This document shows positions 8,872 to 18,094 of a stretch of 64,000 nucleotides of DNA, one piece after another. Both the position numbers and the translations under genes were made by a program. This DNA comes from Bosea sp. NBC_00550 (lineage in GTDB: Bacteria; Pseudomonadota; Alphaproteobacteria; Rhizobiales; Beijerinckiaceae): assembly GCF_026020075.1 (NCBI RefSeq), contig NZ_CP102772.1, positions 4,616,501-4,680,500 of the forward strand. The letters run 5' to 3'. Each line of letters opens with the position of its first letter. The first letter of the stretch is position 1. The notes under the pieces were generated by a model. The model did no database searches, was not told the DNA's origin, and was given only the letters and a program-made list of their open reading frames with translations.

Positions 8872-10392
8872 ATGAGTTTGTCTGCTTTGATCCGCTGGCC
8901 GGTTCTGGCCATGTCGGCAGCGTTGATCCTTGCAAGCCCTGGAAGCTCTGCCGCAGCCGAAACGCTGACGATTGCGCAGGGCAACGACATCCTCTCGCTC
9001 GATCCGGCCAATCACGGCAACAACAGCACCGAGTCGGCGCTGGTGAACATCTACGATTATCTGGTCGACAAGGATTTCAGCCAGGGCCGGTTGCGCTTCG
9101 CACCGCGCCTCGCGCTGACATGGCAGAGCGACGACAACATCCACTGGACGTTCAAGCTGCGCGACGACGTCTACTGGCATAACGGCGACAAGTTCACCGC
9201 CCAGGACGTCAAGTTCACGATCGAGCGCTCGCAGCAAGACAAGAAACTGGTCAACTCGAGCAAGTTCCGCCGCATCAAATCGGTCGAGGCGCCCGACGAT
9301 CTCACGGTAAAGATCGAAACCGATGGTCCCGACACGCTGCTTCTGCACGCCTTCGTGGGCAACGGCGCCGGCATCTTGCCCAAGGCGGCGTTCGAGAAGG
9401 CCGGCAAGGACGAGTTCTTCAAGCAGCCGGTCGGCACCGGCCCCTATGTCTTCAAGCAGTGGATCAAGTCCGATCGCGTCGTTCTGGTGAAGAACGCGCG
9501 CTGGTGGGGCGGCACCCCGAAATGGGACAGCGTCGTCATCCGCTCGATCCCGGAGACGACGACGCGCGTGGCCGAGCTCCTGACCGGTGGCGTCGACATC
9601 GCCGTGAACATTCCGCCGGAGGATATCGCCCGGCTGGACGACAACAAGGGCACGCGGGCGCTGACTTTCGATATCGCCCGCAACCTCGCCCTCCACGTCC
9701 GGACGGGCAAGGACCGCGTCACGGGCGATCCGCGCATCCGTGAGGCGATCGATCTTGCCATCGATCGCAACGCGATCGTGCAGCAGGTTCTGGAAGGACA
9801 TGGCACGCCGACCCGCGGCTTCTTCCCGCCGGCGATCCCCGGCTTCGCCCCCGATCTCAGCCGCAACATCCGCTTCGATCCGGAGCGGGCCAAGGCGCTG
9901 CTGCGCGAAGCCGGCTATGGCGGCCGCAAGCAGCCGGCGATCAGGATCAGCACGCCGAGCGGCCGCTACGTGAAGGATCGCGAAATCGTCGAAGCGGTGG
10001 CCGGTTATCTCGAGGATGTCGGCTTCAAGGTTCAGGTCGAGGTGCTGGACTGGACCGTCTACAACAACAAGGTGGTCGGCGACGGCTTCGGGGAGCTCTA
10101 TCTCTGGGGAATGGGCTCCTACACCGACGCCTCCACCCTCTTCGTCGACAACTTCAAGCGCCATTACGACTGGGCGGACGAAACCTTCGACGGGCTCGCG
10201 ACGGCCGTGCGCACCGCCAGGACCGAAGAGGAGCGCATCGCGATCTCGCAGAAGGGCCAGCAGATCGTGGCCGACGAACGTGTCCGCATCGGCCTGCTCT
10301 TTCCGCAGTCGATCTATGGCGTCAGCGACCGCGTCAAATACAACGGGCGCTTCGACGAGATGATCGCAGCCGAGGATGTCTCGCGCCCATGA
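8872..10392 (+). CDS. ABC importer substrate-binding protein, peptide/nickel family (SBP_bac_5)
   Basis: A 506-residue periplasmic binding protein with a Sec signal ending near residue 28 (S-A-A-A). The opening TLTIAQGNDILSLDPANHGNN and the W-T-F-K-L-R-D-D-V-Y-W-H-N-G-D-K-F-T-A-D/Q-D-V pattern are diagnostic of the DppA/OppA/NikA family. These bind di- and oligopeptides, nickel chelates or opines. It is the first of a four-gene run: binding protein, two permeases, flavin monooxygenase. The stop overlaps the next start (ATGA). No ATPase subunit is encoded nearby. The linked monooxygenase hints at a sulfur- or nitrogen-containing organic substrate, but this is inference. Confidence 0.9.
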   Translation: MSLSALIRWPVLAMSAALILASPGSSAAAETLTIAQGNDILSLDPANHGNNSTESALVNIYDYLVDKDFSQGRLRFAPRLALTWQSDDNIHWTFKLRDDVYWHNGDKFTAQDVKFTIERSQQDKKLVNSSKFRRIKSVEAPDDLTVKIETDGPDTLLLHAFVGNGAGILPKAAFEKAGKDEFFKQPVGTGPYVFKQWIKSDRVVLVKNARWWGGTPKWDSVVIRSIPETTTRVAELLTGGVDIAVNIPPEDIARLDDNKGTRALTFDIARNLALHVRTGKDRVTGDPRIREAIDLAIDRNAIVQQVLEGHGTPTRGFFPPAIPGFAPDLSRNIRFDPERAKALLREAGYGGRKQPAIRISTPSGRYVKDREIVEAVAGYLEDVGFKVQVEVLDWTVYNNKVVGDGFGELYLWGMGSYTDASTLFVDNFKRHYDWADETFDGLATAVRTARTEEERIAISQKGQQIVADERVRIGLLFPQSIYGVSDRVKYNGRFDEMIAAEDVSRP

Positions 10393-11306
10393 GCGGCCGT
10401 TCTCCCTTGCGGGCGCTGCTGCAATTCGTCCCGGTGCTCTACATCGTCTCGCTGATCGTGTTCGTCCTCGTCTATCTGACGGGCGACCCTTCGGCCTTGC
10501 TGATCCCGGAGGATGCGAGCGAAGCGGACCGTCTCGCGCTGGTCGCGGCCTGGGGGCTCGATCAGCCCTGGTACGCCCAGTATCTGCGCTACATGGCCAA
10601 CATCCTGACCGGGGATTTCGGCGTCTCCTATCGCTATGGCACCGATGCCCTGCCGGTCGTGCTCGAACGCATTCCCGCGACGTTGACATTGACCGCGGGC
10701 GGCCTCGTCGTCGCGATCATCATTGCCGTGCCGACAGGGATCTTCGCTGCGGTCAACCGCAACAGCATGCCGGATTTCGCGATCTCGGCGGTTACGGTGC
10801 TGGGCAAGGCGATGCCGAACTTCTGGGTCGGCATCATGCTGATCCTCGTCTTCGGCGTGTGGCTGCGGCTGGTGCCGGTGTCCGGCAGCGGCGGCTTCTC
10901 GCATCTCATCCTGCCGGCGATCACGCTGGGCACCGGCTTCGCGGCGGAGCTGACGAAGCTGATCCGCTCCAGCCTGCTGGAGGTGATGGGCCAGGATTAC
11001 GTCCGGACCGCGCGGGCCAAGGGCGTGCCGGAGCGGCTCGTCATCCTGCGTCACGGCCTGCGCAACGCGCTGATCCCCGCGCTCACCATGACATCGCTGC
11101 ACGCCATCGCCCTTCTCGGCGGTGCGCTGGTCACGGAGACCGTGTTTTCCTGGCCGGGCCTCGGCCAGCTCGTCGTGCAGGCCGTCTACACCAAGGACAT
11201 GGCGGTCATTCAGATCGCGGTCTTCGTCATCACGATCATGGCCTTGACGATCAATCTGGCCACCGACGCTCTCTATCGGCTGATCGACCCTCGCCTGCGG
11301 CCTTGA
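10389..11306 (+). CDS. ABC importer inner-membrane permease, DppB type
   Basis: A 305-residue membrane protein with six predicted helices. The N-terminus (LLQFVPVLYIVSLIVFVLVYLTGDP) is the family-typical first helix, and the EAA loop RTARAKGVPERLVILRHGLRNALIP near residue 210 is the ATPase-docking site. It pairs with the DppC-type protein downstream to form the translocation pore. The start codon overlaps the stop of the binding-protein gene by four bases, which indicates translational coupling. Confidence 0.92.
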   Translation: MSGRSPLRALLQFVPVLYIVSLIVFVLVYLTGDPSALLIPEDASEADRLALVAAWGLDQPWYAQYLRYMANILTGDFGVSYRYGTDALPVVLERIPATLTLTAGGLVVAIIIAVPTGIFAAVNRNSMPDFAISAVTVLGKAMPNFWVGIMLILVFGVWLRLVPVSGSGGFSHLILPAITLGTGFAAELTKLIRSSLLEVMGQDYVRTARAKGVPERLVILRHGLRNALIPALTMTSLHAIALLGGALVTETVFSWPGLGQLVVQAVYTKDMAVIQIAVFVITIMALTINLATDALYRLIDPRLRP

Positions 11307-11315
11307 TCGGCTCAC

Positions 11316-12206
11316 GTGAAAGCGATGCAGATAACTCTCTCGATCCCCCATAGGCTGCGCTGCCCGCGCGTGCTGCGCTCGCTGTTGTCGAACAAGGCCG
11401 GTTTGGCCGGTCTCACCATCGTCGTCCTCATCGCCCTCACGGCGCTGCTGGCGGACCAGCTGGCGCCGCTCGACCCGCTGCGGCGCAACCTGTCGCTGAA
11501 ACTGCTCCCGCCGGCCTGGCTCGAAGGCGGCAATCCGCGACACCTGCTGGGAACCGACAGCCAGGGACGCGACCTGCTCAGCCGCATCATCTTCGGCGCC
11601 CGCACGTCGCTGACGGTTGGCGTCGCGGCGGTCGCCCTCTCCAGCCTCATCGGCCTTTGGCTCGGCCTGCTGGCGGGCATGGCGGGTGGCAGGGTCGATG
11701 CGCTGATCATGCGCGTGATCGACGCGATGCTGGCGATTCCGACGATGCTGTTCATGCTCGTCGTGGCCCTCGTCGCGGGCTCCGGGCTGCTGCCGCTCGT
11801 CGTCGTCATCGCCGCGACCAACTGGGTCGGCTGTGCCCGGATCGTCAGGGCCGATGTCTTGGGCGTGAAGGAAATGGACTATGTCGCGGCGGCCCGCGCG
11901 ATCGGCGCGCGCCCGCTCGGCCTGATCCTGCGGCACGTCCTCCCCAACATCCTGTCGTCCTTCGTGGTCGTCTCGACCATGAATGTCGGCACCGTCATTC
12001 TCGCGGAATCATCCCTCAGCTTCCTCGGCTTCGGGATTCAGCCGCCCGAGATATCCTGGGGCCAGATGCTGAGCGAGGGCCGGCAATATCTGGCGACGAG
12101 CTGGTGGGTTGCGACCTTTCCCGGTATCGCGATCACCTTGACGGTGTTCGGCGTCATCCTGCTCGGCGACTGGTTGCGGGATCATCTCGATCCTCGCCTG
12201 GACTGA
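11316..12206 (+). CDS. ABC importer inner-membrane permease, DppC type
   Basis: A 296-residue permease. The start contains the OppC N-terminal region (LLSNKAGLAGLTIVVLIAL), followed by HLLGTDSQGRDLLSRIIFGAR, a hallmark of DppC/OppC, and the EAA loop AAARAIGARPLGLILRHVLPN around residue 200. It starts 9 bases after the DppB-type gene. Together they make the pore of the importer whose binding protein is at 8872. The ATP-binding subunits must come from elsewhere in the genome. Confidence 0.92.
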   Translation: MKAMQITLSIPHRLRCPRVLRSLLSNKAGLAGLTIVVLIALTALLADQLAPLDPLRRNLSLKLLPPAWLEGGNPRHLLGTDSQGRDLLSRIIFGARTSLTVGVAAVALSSLIGLWLGLLAGMAGGRVDALIMRVIDAMLAIPTMLFMLVVALVAGSGLLPLVVVIAATNWVGCARIVRADVLGVKEMDYVAAARAIGARPLGLILRHVLPNILSSFVVVSTMNVGTVILAESSLSFLGFGIQPPEISWGQMLSEGRQYLATSWWVATFPGIAITLTVFGVILLGDWLRDHLDPRLD

Positions 12207-12243
12207 ACGCAGCTCCACTCGATTGACCCTGTCCGAGAATGCA

Positions 12244-13578
12244 ATGACGACCGTCGACCAGAATGCCGGGAAGCCCCGCAGGCTCCATCTCGGCCTGTTC
12301 CACCAGCCGCTCGGCCGGCATCCGGCTGCATGGCGGCAGGACAGCGCGCAGGGCCATCCCGAGGATGTCGACTGGGCGATCCGGATCGCTCGCAAGGCCG
12401 AGGAGGGACTGTTCGACATGTTCTTCGTCGCGGACAATCTGGCTGGCCCGGAGCCGGGCGCCCAAGGCAAGGCCGGCGGGCTCGAACCGCTGACGCTGCT
12501 GTCGGCGCTGGCCGTCACGACCTCGAAGATCGGTCTCGTCGGCACGATTTCGACCAGCTTCGCGGAACCCTACAATGTCGCGCGGCAGCTCGCCTCGCTC
12601 GACCACATCAGCCATGGCCGCGCGGGTTGGAACGTGGTCACCACCCAATCGGATCGAGCAGCCGAGAATTTCAGCCTCGCGGCGCTGCCGGATCACGCCA
12701 CCCGCTATGTGCGCGCCGGCGAATTCGTCCAGGTCGTCCGCGGCCTTTGGGATAGCTGGGCCGACGATGCCCTGATCATGGACAGGCGATCGGGAGCATT
12801 CCTCGATACGGCGCGGGTGCGCCTGCTGGAGCACAAGGGCGAGCATTTCGGCGTGCGCGGGCCGCTCAACATCTCGCGGCCGCCGCAGGGGCACCCCATC
12901 ATCGTGCAGGCCGGCTCCTCGCAGGACGGCATTGGGCTGGCCGCGTCCGAGGCGGATATCGCCTTCACGGCGCAGGATACGATCGAGGATTCGCTCGTCT
13001 ATCGCGCGGCGCTGAGCGAGGCCGCGAGAGCCGCCGGCCGCAAGGCGCCGAGCCTTCCGATCCTGCCCGGCGTCATGCCGATCGTGGGGCGGACCGATGC
13101 CGAAGCGCGCGACAAATTCGCCGCTTTGCAGGAGCATACCGACATCGCCGCCGGCATCCGCCAACTGTCCGGGCGCTGGGGTTACGACCTTTCGCAGCAC
13201 CCGCTCGACGGTCCCGTGCCGGAGCCGGGGGAACGCATCCATGGGGAAAGCCGGGTGCGCCTCCTGCTGAACAAGGCGCGCGCCGAGAACTACACGCTGC
13301 GCGAGCTCGCCGCCCTGGCCATCGCATCGCATGGCCACCGCATCATCATCGGTTCGCCGCAGACCATCGCCGACGACCTTCAAACCTGGTTCGAGCAGGG
13401 CGCCGCCGACGGCTTCAACCTGATCCCGGCCTCGATGCCGGACGGGCTCGACGATTTCGTCGATCTCGTGATCCCCGTCCTCCAGGAACGCGGATTGTTC
13501 CGCCGTCATTACGAGGAAACCACACTGCGCGAGCGCTTTGGCCTCGACATCCCCCGGCTTGCCGCTTTCACGAGCTGA
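12244..13578 (+). CDS. LLM-class flavin-dependent monooxygenase (NtaA/SnaA/DszA family)
   Basis: The ATG at 12244 gives 444 residues; an in-frame TTG lies 21 bases upstream. The sequence follows the NtaA/SnaA/DszA subgroup of luciferase-like monooxygenases: LHLGLFHQPLGRHPAAWR at the start, FDMFFVADNL, LVGTISTSFAEPYNVARQLASLDHIS, the GRAGWNVVTT signature, and PLNISRPPQGHPIIVQAGSSQDG in the flavin site. These enzymes use FMNH2 supplied by a separate reductase to oxidise compounds such as sulfones or nitrilotriacetate. It lies 37 bases after an importer operon, suggesting that the imported compound is its substrate. No flavin reductase is encoded nearby. Confidence 0.9.
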   Translation: MTTVDQNAGKPRRLHLGLFHQPLGRHPAAWRQDSAQGHPEDVDWAIRIARKAEEGLFDMFFVADNLAGPEPGAQGKAGGLEPLTLLSALAVTTSKIGLVGTISTSFAEPYNVARQLASLDHISHGRAGWNVVTTQSDRAAENFSLAALPDHATRYVRAGEFVQVVRGLWDSWADDALIMDRRSGAFLDTARVRLLEHKGEHFGVRGPLNISRPPQGHPIIVQAGSSQDGIGLAASEADIAFTAQDTIEDSLVYRAALSEAARAAGRKAPSLPILPGVMPIVGRTDAEARDKFAALQEHTDIAAGIRQLSGRWGYDLSQHPLDGPVPEPGERIHGESRVRLLLNKARAENYTLRELAALAIASHGHRIIIGSPQTIADDLQTWFEQGAADGFNLIPASMPDGLDDFVDLVIPVLQERGLFRRHYEETTLRERFGLDIPRLAAFTS

Positions 13579-13598
13579 GCGGCCGGCGGAAAGCCGCT
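13578..13598 (+). terminator. Possible hairpin terminator after the monooxygenase gene
   Basis: AGCGGC (13578-13583) can pair with GCCGCT (13593-13598) to form a 6-bp stem directly after the stop codon, followed by a very short T-run. It stands between convergent genes. The weak T-run makes it only a candidate. Confidence 0.35.
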
Positions 13599-13634
13599 TT
13601 CGACCGGGCTGACCGACCGTATCGGAAATGACGG

Positions 13635-14718
13635 CTAGCGCTCGGCTCCCGCCAGCCATTGCTCCCAGGCGATCTGGGCCTTCGCTCCTGCGCCCCTGAA
13701 GGGCTCTGGCGGCAGCCAGTTCGGGCCCTTCTGGGCCAACCGGTCTGTCAGCAGCTGGGATTGCGATCCGCACGCCAGCTCAGCCAGCAACTTGCCGTGA
13801 ATCGTTCCGCGCGTGACGCCGGCGCCGCCGCATCCAGCCGAGACGAAAAGGCCTGGCCTGACCTGCCCGAACGCGAAGGCGCCGTTATGCGTCACCGCGG
13901 TCAGCCCGCCCCAGACATGCTCGAACTCATGCGTCCTCATCGCCGGAAAGCGGTTGCGATAGAGCTGGGTCAGCATCGCGCGGACAGCGGCGGGTTCGCG
14001 TTCCCGCTCGTAGGAATCGCCGCTCCGGATCAACAGGCACCGCCCCGTCTTCCGCATCGTGGTGCCCATCCGATGCGCCGGCAACGCGCCCCATTGCGGC
14101 ATTTCGCCGAGAAGCTCCAGTTGATCCCGGTCGAGCTCGGGCGTGAAGGCGTCGCCATAGGTGTAGATGCCGATCATGCGGTCGCGAGCGAGCCCGAAGG
14201 CCCGGGCATGCAGGTTGTTCGTGATGAACACCCGGTCGGCAGTGAATTCGCCGCCGCTGGTCGCCACCGTGAACGGCGCTTCACCGCTCAGCGAATGCAC
14301 CGTGGTGTTCTCCAGAAGCGTAACGCCCGCCGGTAGATGATCCGCGAGACCTCGATGAAGCGCGGCCGGTTGGACCAGGGCACGCGTCAGCGACTGGATT
14401 CCGTAGCGATAATAGGCGGTTCCGAGAATGCGCCGCAGGTCCTCGGCCGGATATGCCTTCGATGCGATGCCCCAGGCTTCGTAGCGACGGCGCGTCGCAT
14501 GGCGGGAGCTTTCGCCGCGCGATGTCGCGGCGGCGGTGATCGCAGGGACGTCTTCCTGCCAGTCGCAGGCGATCGCATGGGTCGCGACGAGTTCGCGCAG
14601 CCAGTCCAGCCCCGCCTGGACCAGCCCGATCTGCCGGGACGCCCAGTCGCCGCCGAAGCCCGCTGCATTGGCGCTGGGTTCGCCGGGATTGATCAGCAGG
14701 TAGCCCGAATAATTTGAG
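13635..14718 (-). pseudogene. FAD-dependent amino-acid/amine oxidoreductase (DAO family), N-terminus missing
   Basis: About 360 residues match the DAO/glycine-oxidase-type family from the YSGYLLINPGEP region onward, including AWGIASKAYPAEDL, the FEHVWGGLTAVTHNG stretch, and GLFVSAGCGGAGVTRGTIHGKLLAEL, which is the C-terminal FAD-contacting motif. The first roughly 55-60 residues, with the Rossmann G-x-G-x-x-G fold that binds the FAD adenosine, are absent. Upstream in the same frame the DNA is instead the C-terminal end of a LysR gene read out of frame. No start codon or ribosome site fits. This is best read as a deletion remnant joined to the LysR gene. Confidence 0.75.
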
Positions 14719-14719
14719 A

Positions 14720-15621
14720 TTATTGATTGACGGGCGGCGCTCCCTTCCGGGCGTGAGCCGCGAAGGCCCGCGCCACCGGCGAAGGCTCGTTGCGGCGATA
14801 GGCGACCGCAAGCTCTGCCAGCACCGGCTCGCCCGCGATGGCGCGGTAGCGCAGGCCGGGAACCTGATGCTCCGGAGCGACTGCGGCACCAGCGCGACGC
14901 CGAGCCCGACGGCGACCATGCTGGCGATGGTGACGAAATCGCGTCCTTGCGGCCCCAGCCGCGGAAAGAAGCCGGCGGCGCGGCAGGCCGAGGTGGTATG
15001 CGCGTGAAAGCTGACACCCGCAGGGTGGCGCGGCGTGATGAAGATGTTGCCGTTGAGCGCCGATAGGGAAACCCGCTCCTGCTCCGCCAGGAGATGGTTC
15101 TCGGGCAGCGCCAGCATGATCTCCTCGAAGAGAACCGGCGTCGAGACGATGCCCAGCGGCAGCGGCACAGGGGGGCGAATGAAGCCGATATCCAGCTTGC
15201 CATGGTCGAGATGCTCGAGCTGCTGCGACATCTCCATTTCGGAGATGTCGAGCTCGACTTCCGGGTAGGCCTTGCGGAACTCGCCGATCATCGTGGTGAG
15301 TGCGCCGGTATAGGCGGCCGAGCCGACATAGCCGATGGCGATGCGCCCGAGCTCCCCTCTGCCCGCCCGGCGCGTCACCAGCAGCGCCGTCTCGGTCTGC
15401 TGGAGCGCCTTGCGCGCTTCCTCGGCGAAAAGCTCCCCCGCGAGCGTCAGCTTCACCGACCGGCGCGTGCGGTCGAAGAGCTGCGTTCCGACGATCTCTT
15501 CCAGATTCTTGATCTGCTGGCTGAGTCCTGGCTGCGCGATGCGTAAGCGTTCGGCCGCCCGGCCGTAATTCAGCTCCTCGGCGGTCGCGAGGAAATAGCG
15601 CAGATGCCTCAGTTCAAGCAT
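14720..15621 (-). pseudogene. LysR-family regulator, frameshifted near its C-terminus
   Basis: The start MLELRHLRYFLATAEEL is a standard LysR HTH opening; an ATG at 15651 is possible too. The frame holds through the HTH (RLRIAQPGLSQQIKNLEE) and the effector domain up to VALVPQSLRSI, then at about 14867 shifts by one base. In the other frame the expected ending resumes (QVPGLRYRAIAGEPVLAELAV...) and stops at 14720. The span of 902 bases is exactly one short of a whole number of codons, which fits a single-base deletion. The gene diverges from the molybdoenzyme at 15716, its likely target. It is either a true mutation or a sequence error. Confidence 0.8.
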
Positions 15622-15666
15622 CGCGCTGCTGGGACGTCGGCCTGGCGCCATCGTTCATGCCTCGCA

Positions 15667-15688
15667 TTGAGAAGTTTAAATTCTTGAA
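15667..15688. promoter_or_regulatory. Candidate LysR-type binding dyad
   Basis: In the short divergent gap, an AT-rich imperfect dyad centred on TTTAAA (TTGAGAAG/TTCTTGAA flanks) matches its own complement at 14 of 22 positions. Its position between a LysR gene and a divergent target is where LysR proteins bind. The symmetry is loose, so confidence is low. Confidence 0.3.
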
Positions 15689-15715
15689 ATCGATCAGTCA
15701 GAATATTGGACCGAT

Positions 15716-18094
15716 ATGACCTCGCTCAGCAATATCGCCGGACCACCGATGCCCGCGTGCCCAGGCGAGTTGCGCATGGATTGTCCTCGACCGCCCTCGC
15801 GCGGCCTGCCTCACAGCGCCCATTGGGGCAGCTTCTTTGCCCGCCGCGACGGCGATCGATTGGTGCTGACGCCCCATCCCGAAGATCCCGCCCCGTCGCC
15901 GATCCTCGGCAACTTCACCGATGCGCTGGATCACAAGGCCAGGATTCGCCGGCCGATGGTTCGCCGCGGCTGGATCGAGGCCGGCCCCGGCCGGCGTGAG
16001 CGCGATTTCCGCGACGACCTCGTCGCGGTCGGCTGGGACGAGGTGCTGGATCGGCTGGCCTCGGAGATCGGCCGTGTCCGGACGAGCTTCGGGCCGCAGG
16101 CCATCTATGGCGGCTCTTATGGCTGGGCGAGCGCCGGGCGTTTCCATCATGCTCAGAGCCAGATCCATCGCTTCTTCAACGTGGCGTGCGGCGGCTATGT
16201 CCGCTCGGTCAACAGCTACAGCGCCGGGGCGTCGTCCGTCATCCTGCCGCATGTGCTCGGGCCGTTCGAGAATCTGTCCCGGCGCAACGTCACCTGGGAG
16301 CAGATCGCCGATCATACCGATTTCGTGCTCGCCTTCGGGGGCATGCCGTTGAAGAACTCGATGATCGCCAGCGGCGGCATCACCCGCCATATCGAGCCCG
16401 ACGCGATGTGGCGGGCCGCCGCGCGCGGCTGCGCCTTCTGGTCCGTGAGCCCGCTTCGCGACGACATGCCGGACGATGCCCGTCCGCATTGGCTGCCGAT
16501 CCGCCCGGGCACCGATGTCGCGCTGATGCTCGGCATCGCCCGGACGCTGATCGCGGAAAACCTGCACGACCAAGCGTTCCTCGATCGGTACTGCGTCGGC
16601 TTCGACCGCTTCGCCGCCTACCTCGGCGGCAAAGAAGACGGCACCGTCAAGGACGCCGAATGGGCGGCCGCAATCACCGGCGTCGATGCCGGCACCATTC
16701 GCGAGGTCGCCTGCAGGCTCGTCGGCGGCCGCAGCCTTGTCACGGTCGCCCATGCTCTCCAGCGCGCCCAATATGGCGAGCAGCCCGTCTGGATGGCGGC
16801 CGTCCTGGCGGCGATGGTCGGCCAGATCGGCCTTCCGGGGGGTGGCTACAACTACGCGCTCGGCGCCATGGGCCACACCGGCCGGCGGGTGAACGCCGTG
16901 CCGATCCCGACCATGCCGCAAGGCAGCAACGGGGTGATGGACTTCATCCCTGTGGCGCGCATCGCCGACATGCTGCTCGGCCCCGGGACACCGTTCGAAT
17001 ATAACGGGCAGACGCTGGCCTATCCCGACATCAGGCTGATCTACTGGGCCGGTGGCAATCCCTTCCACCACCACCAGGACCTCAACCGGTTGCGGCGCGC
17101 CTTCCCGCAGGTCGACACCATCATCTGCCAGGACAGCGCCTGGACGCCGATGGCGCGTTTCGCCGATATCGTCCTGCCGGCCACCATGTCGCTGGAACGT
17201 GACGATATCGGCGCCGCGGCGACGGACCCGCGCCTGATCGTGATGAAGCGCATCGCCGAGCCGGTCGGCGAGGCCCGCGACGATTTCGAGATATTCCGTG
17301 GCCTGGCGCAGCGGATGGGCTGCGAGACCGCCTTCACCGAGGGGCGCACGGCCCCGCAATGGCTGGAGCATCTCTACGAGCCGACCCGCGAAGCGCTCGC
17401 GGCGCAGGGCCATCCCGCGCCGTCCTTTGCCGAGTTCTGGAAGAGCGGCGAGATCCCCCTGCCATCGGCGCCGGACGATGGCGGGCTGCTGCGTGCCTTC
17501 CGCGCAGACCCCGAACGCAACGCCTTGCCGACGCCGAGCGGGCGGATCGAGATCTTCTGCGAGACGATCGCTGGTTTCGGCTACGACGATTGCCCCGGCC
17601 ACCCCGCCTGGCTGCCGGCCACCGAGCAGCCCGACGCATTCGCGCCGCTGACGCTGATCGCCAACCAGCCGGCGACGCGATTGCATAGCCAGCTCGATTT
17701 CGGCGCCTACAGCCAATCGGCGAAACGGCATGGCCGTGAGGTCGTGCGGCTGAACCCGCAATACGCGGCCGAGCGCGGCATAGCGGACGGCGATCTGGTG
17801 CGGATATTCAATGGCCGGGGCGCCTGTCTGGCCGCAGCCCGGCTCAGCGACGGCGTCATGCCCGGTGTTGCCAACCTTTCGACCGGCGCCTGGTACGACC
17901 CGGTCGAGGACGACAGCGACCAGCCCCTCTGCCGCCATGGCAATCCGAACGTGGTGACGCGCGACATCGGCACCTCGCGGCTGGCCCAAGGGAGCTGCGG
18001 ACAGGTCACCACGGTCCAATGCGCGCGATACGAAGAGGAACCGTCGCCCATAAGCGCCTACGATCCGCCCCGCGCAGCGAGCGAATTGCCATGA
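15716..18094 (+). CDS. Molybdopterin S/N-oxide reductase, cytoplasmic (BisC/TorA/DorA type)
   Basis: Up to 792 residues from the ATG at 15716. A second ATG at 15776 has a better ribosome site (AGGCGAG) and starts just before the family-typical LPHSAHWGSFFA, so the true protein may be 20 residues shorter. Landmarks are YGGSYGWASAGRFHHAQSQ, NSYSAGASSVILPHVLG with the likely molybdenum-ligand serine (S169, or S149 from the second start), and GGNPFHHHQDLNRL. There is no Fe-S cysteine cluster and no Tat signal, so it should act in the cytoplasm like biotin or methionine sulfoxide reductase. It is translationally coupled to a CoA-transferase gene. Confidence 0.9.
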   Translation: MTSLSNIAGPPMPACPGELRMDCPRPPSRGLPHSAHWGSFFARRDGDRLVLTPHPEDPAPSPILGNFTDALDHKARIRRPMVRRGWIEAGPGRRERDFRDDLVAVGWDEVLDRLASEIGRVRTSFGPQAIYGGSYGWASAGRFHHAQSQIHRFFNVACGGYVRSVNSYSAGASSVILPHVLGPFENLSRRNVTWEQIADHTDFVLAFGGMPLKNSMIASGGITRHIEPDAMWRAAARGCAFWSVSPLRDDMPDDARPHWLPIRPGTDVALMLGIARTLIAENLHDQAFLDRYCVGFDRFAAYLGGKEDGTVKDAEWAAAITGVDAGTIREVACRLVGGRSLVTVAHALQRAQYGEQPVWMAAVLAAMVGQIGLPGGGYNYALGAMGHTGRRVNAVPIPTMPQGSNGVMDFIPVARIADMLLGPGTPFEYNGQTLAYPDIRLIYWAGGNPFHHHQDLNRLRRAFPQVDTIICQDSAWTPMARFADIVLPATMSLERDDIGAAATDPRLIVMKRIAEPVGEARDDFEIFRGLAQRMGCETAFTEGRTAPQWLEHLYEPTREALAAQGHPAPSFAEFWKSGEIPLPSAPDDGGLLRAFRADPERNALPTPSGRIEIFCETIAGFGYDDCPGHPAWLPATEQPDAFAPLTLIANQPATRLHSQLDFGAYSQSAKRHGREVVRLNPQYAAERGIADGDLVRIFNGRGACLAAARLSDGVMPGVANLSTGAWYDPVEDDSDQPLCRHGNPNVVTRDIGTSRLAQGSCGQVTTVQCARYEEEPSPISAYDPPRAASELP

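Noticed and set aside
8824..10689. A 621-codon open frame antisense to the binding protein at 8872
   Set aside because: Spurious high-GC open frame covering a well-supported gene and the start of the next.
13635..15203. A 522-codon LysR/oxidoreductase fusion protein
   Set aside because: Its first part is the LysR gene read in the wrong frame; only the second part matches a family, so it is a headless remnant and not a fusion.
15698..18019. A 773-codon open frame antisense to the molybdoenzyme
   Set aside because: The opposite strand encodes a complete family match; the antisense translation has no domain, signal or ribosome site.
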